Positions 32,981 to 41,960 of a stretch of DNA of 50,831 nucleotides are shown in pieces (position 1 is the first letter of the stretch; each line of letters starts with the position of its first letter). Both the position numbers and the translations under genes were made by a program. The stretch covers positions 64,317 through 115,147 of the forward strand of contig CAMHCS010000003.1 in the NCBI GenBank assembly GCA_946183785.1, written 5' to 3'. This stretch comes from an uncultured Selenomonadales bacterium. Lineage in GTDB: Bacteria; Bacillota; Negativicutes; Selenomonadales; Selenomonadaceae. The notes under the pieces are model-generated. The model was not told the DNA's origin, did not search any database, and saw nothing but the letters and a program-made list of their open reading frames with translations.

Positions 32981-35549
32981 TTTTGTTCAGCCACCTTTCC
33001 GCGTCTTGCGCGAGTTTGTCGTACAGCGCCATCGTCCGCTCATGGTGCGAGCGGATAAACCAGGCCGCTTCCTGTTTTTCTTCGTCGCTCGCGTCCTCGG
33101 CGTAGCAGCGTTTGCCTGCCAGCTCCAGCTCCTTCGCCGCGTCGGAGCATTTCTGTCCGCCGATGGCCATGGCGTTGGATTTCAGCGCGTGGAGCATGGT
33201 CGCGTAGTTCTGCCAGTCCTCCGCGTCGAGATGCTCTTTCATCTGCTTCTGCTTTTCAGGGCGGAGGTTTATGAACATACCGAGTACGACCCGGTACATA
33301 TCTTCCATGCCGCCATTATACTTCATTCCCTGCTCGATGTCGAGGCTTCCCGTGTCTTGTTTTTCCTCGCCGTCCGTTTCTGCCTCGGCGAAGGGTGTCG
33401 GCGCGTTCGTCCGGCTCTTCGCAACTTCCTCGGCGGTGGGGCCGGGCTTTAGCTTATTTTCCGGCAAATATTTCATCAGCGTCGCTTCCAGAAGCATACT
33501 GTCAATGGGCTTCGACAGGTATGCGGAAAACCCTTCCTTCAGGAACGAATCCTTTGCGCCGGAAATCGCGTTCGCAGTCAGCATGATGAACGGCGTGTTT
33601 TTCGCATTCGGCAGGTTTTCGGCCCTGTGCAGCGTTTCGACGCCGTCCATGTTCGGCATCATATGGTCGAGGAGGATTAGGTCGTATTTTTTTTCGGCGA
33701 GCCGCTCGAGACATTCCGGGCCGCTTATGCAGGTGTCTATCCTGATCTTCGTTTCCTTCAGGAGCCCTTTGACGACCATGAGGTTCATTTCGTTGTCGTC
33801 CACCACGAGAATGTCGGCGTCCGGTGCTGTGAAAGAGGGGACGTATTGCTCGGTGTGGACGGAGACTTCGCTCATGCGTTCGGCGAGGTTGCCGATGGGC
33901 GAATCGTCCATGATGATCTGCGGCAGCACGATGGTGAAGGTTGAGCCTTCGCCGTAGACGCTTTTCAGGGAAATCGTGCCACCCATAAGCTCCAGTAGCA
34001 TGCCGGTGATGGCGAGGCCGAGTCCCGTACCTTCGATGTTTCGATTCTTTTCCTGGTCGAGCCGTTCAAAGTCCCGAAACAGCTTTTTCTGGTCTTCCGC
34101 CTTAATGCCGATGCCGGTGTCGTTGACGACAAAGGAGAGATAGATGTGGTTTCCTTCCTTGCGCTCGTTGAACACAAAGAAATTGATTTCGCCTGTGGGC
34201 GTGTACTTGACCGCATTCGTCAGGATATTGATGACGACCTGTTGGACGCGCATCATGTCGCCCATCAGGGCGTCGGGGAGATCCTCGTCGATGTGCAGGT
34301 GAAATTCCAGTCCTTTGGCGTCCGCTTTTGGCTGGATCATCGCGACGACGTTTTTCAAAAGCCGCGAAAGCTGATATTCGCTGTCAATGATTTCCAACTT
34401 GCCCGACTCGATTTTTGAGAAGTCGAGGATGTCGTTGATGATGGAGAGCAACGATTCTCCAGCTCGGGAAATGCTTTGCGCGTACTCGCGGATTGCGGGC
34501 TTTTCTCCCTCGCGCAGGATCATCTCGTTCATGCCGAGAATCGCATTGATCGGCGTGCGGATTTCATGGCTCATGTTTGCGAGGAACGCGCTCTTTGCCT
34601 GGCTCGCGCGGTCAGAAAATTCTTTCTCACGGCGCAGGGCGTCGCTTTCCTCTGCTTTCGCCTGCACGACGAAAAGATAGACGCTGATGACCGCAAGCAC
34701 GAGAAGCAGGATGGCTCCCGCCCGCAGGACGAGGGTATAGATGCGCGCGATGTTTCCCGCTACCGCTTCCCACGCCACGAAGCCCCGGAGAGAGCAGTTT
34801 GCCTCGGGCAAATCCGCGCCGAACAGGAAAAAGCGTCCTTGCGCGCTCTCAGTGTAGAGCGCCGCCGACGGGGCGGTGGCAAGCTGCTCGCGGATTTTCT
34901 CGAAACCTTCCTGAATCGAGGGGTCGGAAAAGACTTGCTCGTTTTCGTCGGGATTTTTCTTGTAGGGCACGATGGTTTGTCCATCGTGGGCCGTGATGAT
35001 GAAATGACGGTCAGAATTGTACTTGGAAAGGCCGAAATGCTCCCGGACCAGCTCGTCGTCATAGAGCCGCCAAAGGACGCCGCGTACGTTGTCTCCGGAG
35101 ACAATCGGCACCGCCAGCAGAAGCCCCTTTCCATAGGAAAAGTCCACCACGTCATAGCCGTGCACAGCCCAGGGCAGGCGCAGGAAATCGTTCGCGGGGA
35201 GCTTCGCACCCGACACAAATTCGCCGTTAACGGTGACAATGCCCGCGTTGTCGCCTGACTCCGATTGGTTATCAACTGCCAGAGGCATAGCGTCGCTGCG
35301 GTCAGGATTGGCCACGATATAATTTGCCGCGTGGTGCAGGACTGTCAGTTCGCGCCGGAACTGTTCCTCGGCGAGATTCGCCATGTCCGAGGTCTGGCGC
35401 GCGACAATCTGCTCTATCGTCATATTTAGAAGGTTTGTGATCTTGTGCTGCAGGAAAATCGCGCAGACGCCGAGTCCGATGACGAGCACGAGGAACTCGG
35501 CGGCGATCTTCAGGAACGGGTCGCGGCGTCTGCCGCTTTCATTCGCCAA
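32967..35549 (-). CDS. Hybrid sensor histidine kinase with receiver and HPt domains
   Basis: A kinase of about 860 residues. Order: an N-terminal transmembrane helix (FLVLVIGLGVCAIFLQ), an extracytoplasmic sensory region of about 220 residues (probably Cache-like), a second helix (GAILLLVLAVISVYLFV), and HisKA with the phospho-accepting His in ANMSHEIRTPINAILGMNEM (about residue 328). Next are HATPase_c (NILTNAVKYTPTG and DTGIGIKAEDQ), a receiver (ILVVDDNEMNLMVV, LLDHMMPNMDG), and a C-terminal HPt (TMLHALKSNAMAIGG). All phosphorelay residues look intact. The chosen start is TTG at 35549, nine bases after AAGGGG and overlapping the BMP-gene stop; an earlier TTG at 35570 is possible. The coupled binding protein suggests ligand sensing through the periplasmic domain. 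Confidence 0.93.
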   Translation of the reverse strand: MANESGRRRDPFLKIAAEFLVLVIGLGVCAIFLQHKITNLLNMTIEQIVARQTSDMANLAEEQFRRELTVLHHAANYIVANPDRSDAMPLAVDNQSESGDNAGIVTVNGEFVSGAKLPANDFLRLPWAVHGYDVVDFSYGKGLLLAVPIVSGDNVRGVLWRLYDDELVREHFGLSKYNSDRHFIITAHDGQTIVPYKKNPDENEQVFSDPSIQEGFEKIREQLATAPSAALYTESAQGRFFLFGADLPEANCSLRGFVAWEAVAGNIARIYTLVLRAGAILLLVLAVISVYLFVVQAKAEESDALRREKEFSDRASQAKSAFLANMSHEIRTPINAILGMNEMILREGEKPAIREYAQSISRAGESLLSIINDILDFSKIESGKLEIIDSEYQLSRLLKNVVAMIQPKADAKGLEFHLHIDEDLPDALMGDMMRVQQVVINILTNAVKYTPTGEINFFVFNERKEGNHIYLSFVVNDTGIGIKAEDQKKLFRDFERLDQEKNRNIEGTGLGLAITGMLLELMGGTISLKSVYGEGSTFTIVLPQIIMDDSPIGNLAERMSEVSVHTEQYVPSFTAPDADILVVDDNEMNLMVVKGLLKETKIRIDTCISGPECLERLAEKKYDLILLDHMMPNMDGVETLHRAENLPNAKNTPFIMLTANAISGAKDSFLKEGFSAYLSKPIDSMLLEATLMKYLPENKLKPGPTAEEVAKSRTNAPTPFAEAETDGEEKQDTGSLDIEQGMKYNGGMEDMYRVVLGMFINLRPEKQKQMKEHLDAEDWQNYATMLHALKSNAMAIGGQKCSDAAKELELAGKRCYAEDASDEEKQEAAWFIRSHHERTMALYDKLAQDAERWLNKNDGA

Positions 35550-36651
35550 GGAACTCCACCCCTTCCACAAACCAATTCATACGATAAATCAGCGTATCGT
35601 CCCTGATGACCTCCCCATCGTCGACGCGCAAAACACCCTCGGCGTCGTGGATTGGCCCACGGAAAATCGGATGGCGGCGGCTCTCGAGTTCGCGCCGCAT
35701 ATCAGCGATCGCGAAGCCGTTGTCGAGTCCGATGCTTTCAGGAACATCCGCAAGCCAGATCGCGCCATGGTCGACGCTGATCCAGCGGTTTTTGATCGCG
35801 TTCAGTTCGCCCTTCAGGTAATGTTGGATAATATTACGGTAGTAAATATCCCAACGGCATATTACTGTACCGAGATAATGCTCGCATTTCGGCAGCCAGG
35901 CGTTGAAACCGATGTATTTGACGCCTATTTCCTCACAAGTTTCGGGCACGGTTTGGTCGTCCTGATGGTAGGTCACAATGTCCGCGCCCGTTTCCTGCAC
36001 GAGCCGTCGGGTCGTCCTGGCCTCTTTTTCCGGATCTGCCCATGCGCCGGTCCAGGCGACGACTACACGAACGTCTGGGGTCATTCGCCGCGCGCCAAGT
36101 GTGAACGCATTGATTTCACGCACGACCGGAATTCTCGGCATTGACGCGACATATCCGATGACGCCGGACTTTGTCTGCATGGCCGCCAGAGCGCCGGCCA
36201 GATATCGGCCCTGGTGCATTCGCGCGAAGCACACGGTCACGTTCGGCGCGTCCGCGCCAACTGCCATCGTGGCGAATGCTATCTTCGGGTTTTGCGCGAT
36301 GACTTCCTGCGCCGCCACAGGATAGGTATTGCCGCACAGGAATACCATGCCCGCACCGTCGTCGATCAGGCTTTGGATCGCTGCGGCGCACCCCTCGGTT
36401 GGCACGTCTTCGCGGACAATCAGCTCCACGCCGAAAGAGTCGCAGGCGCTTTTCATTCCCTGATAGTGGGAGCGCCCCCAGCCGGGGTCGTCTGTGCCGT
36501 ATGGGAGGACAAGACCGATTTTTTCACTTCTTTGCCCCCGATCCGGCGCAAAACTGAACACCATCGCAAACATGCCCAGTACGAGCAGGAATCCGGCGAC
36601 GCCAAGAAGCCAGCGTCCCCAGGTCGGGATCATTCGAAACATATTCGTCAT
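35539..36651 (-). CDS. BMP-family substrate-binding protein, membrane-anchored
   Basis: A 370-residue protein of the BMP/PnrA-Med family, whose members bind purine nucleosides or related ligands for ABC importers. Typical pieces: KIGLVLPYGTDDPGWGRSHY (about residues 44-63), FLCGNTYPVAAQEVIAQNP, and VTVCFARMHQGRYLAGALAA (about 138-157). PRIPVVREINAFTLGARRM corresponds to the P...N..GF/A..G segment. The N-terminus is an uncleaved-looking helix (WLLGVAGFLLVLGMFAMVFS) with no lipobox cysteine, so it should stay tethered to the inner membrane. There are no ABC transporter genes nearby. Overlaps with an EAL gene upstream (ATGA) and the kinase gene downstream imply a sensory role rather than uptake. 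Confidence 0.88.
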   Translation of the reverse strand: MTNMFRMIPTWGRWLLGVAGFLLVLGMFAMVFSFAPDRGQRSEKIGLVLPYGTDDPGWGRSHYQGMKSACDSFGVELIVREDVPTEGCAAAIQSLIDDGAGMVFLCGNTYPVAAQEVIAQNPKIAFATMAVGADAPNVTVCFARMHQGRYLAGALAAMQTKSGVIGYVASMPRIPVVREINAFTLGARRMTPDVRVVVAWTGAWADPEKEARTTRRLVQETGADIVTYHQDDQTVPETCEEIGVKYIGFNAWLPKCEHYLGTVICRWDIYYRNIIQHYLKGELNAIKNRWISVDHGAIWLADVPESIGLDNGFAIADMRRELESRRHPIFRGPIHDAEGVLRVDDGEVIRDDTLIYRMNWFVEGVEFLGE

Positions 36652-38612
36652 GGCGCCGCCTCCTGTATCAAAATTGAAAGATTGCTTTCAGGCTTCGTGC
36701 GGGCCAGTGTGACGAATTCATCTCTGGGCACGGGCTTCGAGAAATAGAAGCCCTGCAGGTAATCAACGGACAGCCTTGCAAGCAGCCTGATCTGCTCCTC
36801 TGTTTCTACGCCTTCGACGAGAATCTTGCGATTCATCTCACGGATCATGCGCACGCTGTTGTCGAGAATCGCGCGGCCGATACTGTTCTTTTCCGCGCTC
36901 CAGAGAATTCCCTTGTCGATTTTCACAAGGTCGAAATCGAGCGAGAAAATCGACTGCATATTCGAGTAGCCGGTGCCGTAGTCGTCCATCGCGAAAGTGA
37001 AGCCGCCTTCCTTCAGATCGCGGATTACAGTGTCCAGCGCGTTATAGTCGTTCGCCGCCACTGATTCGGTGATCTCGAAGTTGATCTTCGACGGACTGAC
37101 GTCGAAGCGGGAGACAATCTCCTTCATGCGGGCGGCAAAGCCCGGCTGCATGCATTGGAGCACCGAAAGATTGACGCCGATTGTGTTCAGCCCCATCTTG
37201 TCCGGCTCGCCGTGCGCGATGAACGCGCAAACCTCTTCCAGCACGAAGTCGCCCAGTTCCTCGATAATGCCTGCTTGCTCCGCCGCCGGAATGAATTCGG
37301 CGGGAGGAACGTTCCCGAGTACTCGGTCGTGAAGTCGAAGCAACGCCTCCGCGCTCGTCATGCGGAGAGACGGCAGCTCATAAACCGGTTGGTAATAGAC
37401 CTCGAAGGAGTGCTCCTCAAGACCGCGATGGAGGGCGCGCTCAACTTCGAGACGACGCAGGAGGTAACTGAGGTCCCGTCCGGACAGCACTTTTTTCTCC
37501 TCTTTGACTGGGATGGGGCTGTCCGCCATGAACAGTACGTCTTCCCGGGTGGGGAAATCTTTTGGCGAAACTCCGCGCGTTACTGCCGCGTGCAGAAGCG
37601 ACTCCACCTTACCGCCTTTCCACTTCTTGCCGAAGCGGTCGAGGATTTCGGCGGCGAGCTCCGCGGCACGGTTTTCGTCGTCGCCGCGGATCAAGATGAT
37701 ATATGTGGACGGATTTGCATAGTAAATGCAATATGGCGGCAACAGCGTCCGAAGATAGTCCGCCACCGAGCGCAAAAATGCGTCCGATGCGGAAGAGCCC
37801 ATCACTCGATGCACCGACGCCGTGTCCGTGATGCGGACGCCGATGACTTGAAAAACCTGTTCCGTCGTGATGAAATTCTTGAGGTCGAAGGAGAGAGCCC
37901 GGCGGTTGTACGCGCCTGTCGCCATATCGATGCGGTCGTCCTCGTCTTCGATGGACAGCATCAGACCAAGAGCCGCCAGCGCGTCGGTGAAAAGTTCAAT
38001 CTGGATATCTCTCCACGCAATCTGAACGAAGATGCCGACGGCGACCAGCGCGATAAAGAATACGAGCGCGTTCCGCTTCGCGCTGGTAACCGCGCGCCAG
38101 TAACGGAAAAGATTGAGCAGGCCAGCCAGCATATAAAAGAAAGCCGCCGCGTAAATCGCGTACGCGCCCCAGTTTCGGCAGTACTGGAACGTATTGTCAT
38201 AATAATAGACCCATCCCGTCAAAGGGTTCATCAGGACGATAAGCTCCGTGAAAATGAACGGCAGCGCGTAAAGTGCGAGGCCGCGGTAAGAAAGCTGCCA
38301 CGCGTTGCCGCAGACGAGCAGGACGTAATAGCCGAACATCGGCGTAAGCGAGGCGTGAAACACAATGGACATAAAACGCGTCGTATCCGCGATCAGATGC
38401 GTTCCAGAGCCGAAACCACCCTCGAAAAAAGCGACGACAACGCTGCAGGCCGCGCAGGACATCATGTTCAGTAGCAGCAGTATATAGAGCTGGTTCTGTC
38501 GCCGCGCGACGCGTCCCTGGATCAGCGTATAGCAAAGACAGGAAAGACAGAGCAGAACGCAGCATATATAAAAGGCGGAATAATGGAGCGCCGACATCGT
38601 ACTGGAACTCAT
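36648..38612 (-). CDS. 7TM membrane protein with degenerate GGDEF and EAL domains
   Basis: A 654-residue protein. The first 220 residues hold about seven transmembrane helices (for example AFYICCVLLCLSCLCYTLIQ and GLALYALPFIFTELIVLM). A GGDEF-like domain follows (about 230-370), but its signature loop reads IYYANPSTYIIL with no GG(D/E)EF, so cyclase activity is unlikely. The C-terminal EAL domain looks active: EALLRLHD (residues 422-429), NFEITES, DDYGTGYS (543-550), KIDKG and EGVETEEQ are present. It should hydrolyse cyclic di-GMP. It is the first gene of the four-gene unit, so second-messenger turnover and phosphorelay are linked genetically. AAGGGGGG precedes the ATG. Confidence 0.92.
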   Translation of the reverse strand: MSSSTMSALHYSAFYICCVLLCLSCLCYTLIQGRVARRQNQLYILLLLNMMSCAACSVVVAFFEGGFGSGTHLIADTTRFMSIVFHASLTPMFGYYVLLVCGNAWQLSYRGLALYALPFIFTELIVLMNPLTGWVYYYDNTFQYCRNWGAYAIYAAAFFYMLAGLLNLFRYWRAVTSAKRNALVFFIALVAVGIFVQIAWRDIQIELFTDALAALGLMLSIEDEDDRIDMATGAYNRRALSFDLKNFITTEQVFQVIGVRITDTASVHRVMGSSASDAFLRSVADYLRTLLPPYCIYYANPSTYIILIRGDDENRAAELAAEILDRFGKKWKGGKVESLLHAAVTRGVSPKDFPTREDVLFMADSPIPVKEEKKVLSGRDLSYLLRRLEVERALHRGLEEHSFEVYYQPVYELPSLRMTSAEALLRLHDRVLGNVPPAEFIPAAEQAGIIEELGDFVLEEVCAFIAHGEPDKMGLNTIGVNLSVLQCMQPGFAARMKEIVSRFDVSPSKINFEITESVAANDYNALDTVIRDLKEGGFTFAMDDYGTGYSNMQSIFSLDFDLVKIDKGILWSAEKNSIGRAILDNSVRMIREMNRKILVEGVETEEQIRLLARLSVDYLQGFYFSKPVPRDEFVTLARTKPESNLSILIQEAAP

Positions 38613-38663
38613 TGTTCCCCCCCTTTTTTTTCAATCACTTCAGGAAAATCGTCATAGGACAAT

Positions 38664-38714
38664 AAAAAACGAGCCGCAGAAAAGAGACTTACCAAAAAGC
38701 CTTTTTCTGCGGCC
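38664..38714 (-). terminator. Terminator after the secreted-protein gene
   Basis: On the minus strand, GCCGCAGAAAAAG pairs with CTTTTCTGCGGC (38713-38701 with 38684-38673), followed by T6. It separates the phosphatase pair from the signalling operon. Confidence 0.85.
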
Positions 38715-38814
38715 CATCGGTAATCGCTAAGCCACGATATATTTTATTATAATGAAGCTTTCATCTGTTTACCATACTCCGAAAGACCTATACCATTATG
38801 CGACAAAATAAACG

Positions 38815-39243
38815 TCAATATGTCAGCTTCATGATTGCGCGAATTTGCCCTCGATCCGAATACAACTCGCGGCTCTCTCCGAGCTGCATCGTATACTCGC
38901 GAATCTCCATCGCCGTGCAGCGGCTCTCGATGATCTGCTCGTGCCGTACACGGAAATGTACCGCGCCCGTTTGCGGGTTGCGCCCCGTGCGCGTCAGATA
39001 AAAGATGTCGCGGTCATAGGAGATGCGCGCGACGGCCGGATCAGGGGAGAAGGCGAAGAGGCTGGCACGCCGCTCGAAAGGGACGAGCTCCGCGCGACCG
39101 ACGGCGGCGGGATTTGAGTCGTCCGATTCCAAATCGTACAGCGTAATCTGTACCGAGAGTTGCGCCGCCTCCGCCGTCGATTCGACGCACATGATCGACA
39201 GCGTGAAAAGAAGGGTCATAAACGCAATCGCAAATCGTTTCAT
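38815..39243 (-). CDS. Secreted hypothetical protein (142 aa)
   Basis: I do not recognise the family. An N-terminal signal peptide (RFAIAFMTLLFTLSIMCVES followed by TAEAA) predicts export. The mature part is about 115 residues, probably beta-rich, with SVQITLYDLESDDSNPA at its start and FHVRHEQ-like strands (GAVHFRVRHEQIIESR) later. There are few cysteines and no catalytic motif. The ATG overlaps the stop of the LMW phosphatase gene by one base (TAATG), so both are co-translated. A terminator follows. Confidence 0.8.
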   Translation of the reverse strand: MKRFAIAFMTLLFTLSIMCVESTAEAAQLSVQITLYDLESDDSNPAAVGRAELVPFERRASLFAFSPDPAVARISYDRDIFYLTRTGRNPQTGAVHFRVRHEQIIESRCTAMEIREYTMQLGESRELYSDRGQIRAIMKLTY

Positions 39244-39707
39244 TAAGACCGCCTCCTTTTTTGAAGCTCGTTTAGGATCGCTGTGCAGCCGAGCCGCACA
39301 TCGCGAAACGTCGCTTCAAAATCGCCTGTATACCAAGGATCGGCAACATCGCGATCTTCCCCGGCAAAGGCCAGAAGAAGCCGCACTTTCTTGTCGGGAT
39401 CGCCGCCCGTCATATACGAAAGATCGCGCAGATTTTCCGCGTCCATCGCGACAATCATGTCATAAGCTGAGTACTCTTCCCGCGTGATTTGTCGCGCCTG
39501 TCGCTTCGTGAACGGCACTCCATGTGCCCGCAGCACTTCCCTCGTTCCGGGGTGGACGTCACCGCCAATCGCCTCTCGCGTAGTCGCCGCCGAGTTGATG
39601 AAAACGTCTTTTGAAAGCCCTGACTGCAGGATCAAGTCCTTCATCACAAACTCCGCCATCGGCGACCGGCAGATATTGCCGTGGCAAACGAAAAGTATTC
39701 TCACCAT
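39243..39707 (-). CDS. Low-molecular-weight protein-tyrosine phosphatase
   Basis: A 154-residue cytosolic phosphatase. The P-loop FVCHGNICRSPMAEF (CX5RS) lies near residue 6, and the general-acid aspartate lies in VADPWYTGDFEATF near residue 123. Such enzymes dephosphorylate phosphotyrosine, often on kinases that control polysaccharide export, but no such genes are adjacent. I use ATG at 39707 because AGGAGGT (39723-39717) lies nine bases before it; the ATG at 39716 directly follows that site and is too close. Confidence 0.93.
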   Translation of the reverse strand: MVRILFVCHGNICRSPMAEFVMKDLILQSGLSKDVFINSAATTREAIGGDVHPGTREVLRAHGVPFTKRQARQITREEYSAYDMIVAMDAENLRDLSYMTGGDPDKKVRLLLAFAGEDRDVADPWYTGDFEATFRDVRLGCTAILNELQKRRRS

Positions 39708-39923
39708 CCGTGGCATACCTCCTCATATTTTGGCATAACCTTGCATTTCAAGGCTTCCACAAGATTCGCAAAAAAGCCTTACTTGGCATTTTACCACATA
39801 ATCTGGTATAAATCTGCAAGAATCTTTACTAAAAGTTTACTATTTTTTCCTCCTGTTTCGCCATTTTAATAAAGATTGGCCAAACTTTATCAGACATAGC
39901 GCACCACACAACTTGATACACAA

Positions 39924-39963
39924 AGAGCATTGCGGGTATTGCCTTTCCGCAATGCTCTTTTCT
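39924..39963 (+). terminator. Hairpin terminator that serves as intron target
   Basis: AGAGCATTGCGG (39924-39935) pairs perfectly with CCGCAATGCTCT (39947-39958), followed by TTTTCTCT. The group II intron begins three bases later. No plus-strand gene was found to its left, so its original transcript is unclear. Confidence 0.85.
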
Positions 39964-39966
39964 CTG

Positions 39967-41856
39967 GTGCGCCTGGCGGCGCACGTTTCTAGCCGGTGAA
40001 AGTCCGGAGTCTGCCCGGTAGCGGGAAAGACATAGCCGAACACCAAGGGTGTCCATCGCGAGGTGGAATCTGAAGGAAGGTGCAGGCAAACCTCTGGCCT
40101 GACGAACAGAAACCGCATATAAGGCTATCGCTGGGGATAAGGCCGCGCGACAGGTCAAAGTCCAATAGCTACACGGAACCGGTGGTGGTAGATGCGGCAG
40201 GTAGATGGAGGGAAAGAAACGTGTGGTACCCGGGGAGGTCTGCACAGAACGCTCCGAAAGGGGCAACCACGTCCGCGAGGGCGTGCTGAACGTGCAGAAG
40301 TCAGCAGAGGCCATAGTAGCCGAGAGGTGAAGGGCCGAATCAGTAGGAGTTCCAAGTACAACCGGGAAAGGGGGAACGGCCGAAATGGCAGAAAACCTTG
40401 AAAACGAGGGCTGCCCGCAAAAGGATAGTGCGGAACACGAAAGATATGCGGGAGCGCGAAGGTCGTTCCGCCGGATATGGAAGGAACGGGACAGTGCACA
40501 GCCCAAGCTCTTGGAGAAGATACTGGACAGGGACAACCTGAACAGAGCTTTCAAGAGAGTGAAGGCAAACAAGGGAGCGGCGGGAGTCGATGGTATGACC
40601 ATCGAGAAAACGCTTGCTTACCTGAAAACGGATAACCACAGCAAGGAACTGGTAGAAAGAATCAAGCGGGGAAAATATACCCCGAAGCCAGTCCGGCGCG
40701 TGGAAATCCCGAAGCCGGACGGCGGGATGCGCAAGCTTGGCATCCCCACCGTCATAGACCGAACCATACAGCAGGCCATGGCGCAGCAGCTCATGCCAAT
40801 CTATGAACCGCTGTTTGCCGAGGGAAGCTATGGGTACAGGCCGGAAAGGAGTGCCAAGGACGCTATCAGGAAAGTGGAGGAATATGCGGGACAAGGCTAC
40901 ACCTATGCGGTAGTCCTGGACCTCTCCAAGTACTTCGACACCCTGAACCATGAACTGCTCCTGAACATACTCAGGAGGAACATCAAAGACGAGCGGGTCA
41001 TGCAGCTCATCAAGAGATACCTCAAAAGCGGAGTCATGGAAAACGGCGTCGTCATGGAGACAGAGGAAGGTTCGCCGCAGGGAGGGAACCTATCCCCGTT
41101 GCTTGCCAACGTCTATCTCAATGAATTTGACCAAGAGTTTGCTAAAAGAGGAGTCCCGTGCATAAGGTACGCGGACGACATTGTGCTCCTTGCCAAAAGC
41201 AAGAGAGCGGCGGAGCGGCTCCTGGTCACGAGCACGACTTATCTTGAAGGGAAACTGAAGCTCAAAGTCAACCGTGAGAAAAGTAGAATCGTGAGCGTAT
41301 TTGCAAGGAAGAACTTCAAATACCTCGGTTTCACACTGGGAAAGAACGGGAACGGTACATTTGTCCGTGTCCATCCAAAAGCGTGGGACAAGATGAAAGC
41401 CAAACTGAAAGAGCTTGCGTCCCGGAGGAGAGTGCAGAAACTGCGCGACTCTCTGGACAAGATAAAGGTATATATGCGAGGCTGGCTGAACTACTACGGG
41501 ATAGCGAGCATGAAGAACCCAATAGACAGCCTGAACCAATGGCTGTACCACCGCATACGGATGTGCATATGGAAGCACTGGAAGAAGGCAAGGACGAAAA
41601 TACGGAACCTGCGCGTGTTGGGAGTCCCTGAGGAAACGGCCTACAAAGCAGGAAACTGCCGCAGGGGCTGTTGGTGGACGAGCAACACGGTAGCGGTAAA
41701 GATGGCTTTGACAAAAGAAAGACTGATACGCGCTGGCTTTTATGACTTAGCCTTAGCGTATCAGTCTGTGCACGTCAACTACTGAAACCGCCGTGTACCG
41801 AACGGTACGCACGGTGGTGTGAGAGGACGGCGGCTAATCGCCGCCTCCTACTCGAT
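39967..41856 (+). mobile_element. Group II intron (bacterial class C-like), complete
   Basis: The 5' end is GTGCGCC (consensus GUGYG). About 420 bases of structured RNA precede the protein gene. Domain V lies at about 41785-41818 (CCGCCGTGTACC-GAAC-GGTACGCACGGTGG) with a CGC triad. Domain VI follows with GGCGGCTAATCGCCGCC, and the intron ends at CTCGAT (41851-41856). Insertion immediately after a terminator hairpin and its T-tract is the hallmark of class C introns, and the encoded protein lacks an endonuclease domain, which also fits. The 3' boundary is judged by pattern and could be off by a base or two. The element looks intact and potentially mobile. Confidence 0.85.
40385..41785 (+). CDS. 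ltrA: Group II intron reverse transcriptase/maturase
   Basis: A 466-residue intron-encoded protein. RT blocks: KLGIPTVIDRTIQQAMAQQL (about residues 117-136), GSYGYRPERSAKDAI, LDLSKYFDTLNHELLLNIL (about 178), EGSPQGGNLSPLLANVYL, and the catalytic YADD at 262-265. The maturase (X) domain has YMRGWLNYYGIAS. The C-terminus is a short DNA-binding region (KAGNCRRGCWW, then RLIRAGFYDLALAYQS), without an HNH endonuclease. It helps the intron splice and copies it into DNA targets. It lies fully inside the intron, in loop IV, and has no disruptions. Confidence 0.95.
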   Translation: MAENLENEGCPQKDSAEHERYAGARRSFRRIWKERDSAQPKLLEKILDRDNLNRAFKRVKANKGAAGVDGMTIEKTLAYLKTDNHSKELVERIKRGKYTPKPVRRVEIPKPDGGMRKLGIPTVIDRTIQQAMAQQLMPIYEPLFAEGSYGYRPERSAKDAIRKVEEYAGQGYTYAVVLDLSKYFDTLNHELLLNILRRNIKDERVMQLIKRYLKSGVMENGVVMETEEGSPQGGNLSPLLANVYLNEFDQEFAKRGVPCIRYADDIVLLAKSKRAAERLLVTSTTYLEGKLKLKVNREKSRIVSVFARKNFKYLGFTLGKNGNGTFVRVHPKAWDKMKAKLKELASRRRVQKLRDSLDKIKVYMRGWLNYYGIASMKNPIDSLNQWLYHRIRMCIWKHWKKARTKIRNLRVLGVPEETAYKAGNCRRGCWWTSNTVAVKMALTKERLIRAGFYDLALAYQSVHVNY

Positions 41857-41960
41857 TCTGAAAATCGGTTCCGATGCACTGACCGTCAACCACGGTTTCA
41901 AAGCAGGAAAAAACGGCTCGATATCGAATAATAACATCAATATTCTTATGGAGAACCGCC

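Noticed and set aside
37155..38474. Open frame of 439 codons on the plus strand
   Set aside because: Antisense shadow of the 7TM-GGDEF-EAL gene, highly charged with no hydrophobic or domain pattern.
39829..40602. Open frame of 257 codons on the minus strand
   Set aside because: It lies over the terminator, the structured 5' RNA of the group II intron and the start of its RT gene, so the frame is accidental.
41857..41960. Possible LexA box before the polymerase-YolD gene
   Set aside because: Only CGATATCG is present; the Firmicutes SOS box (GAAC-N4-GTTC) is not there.
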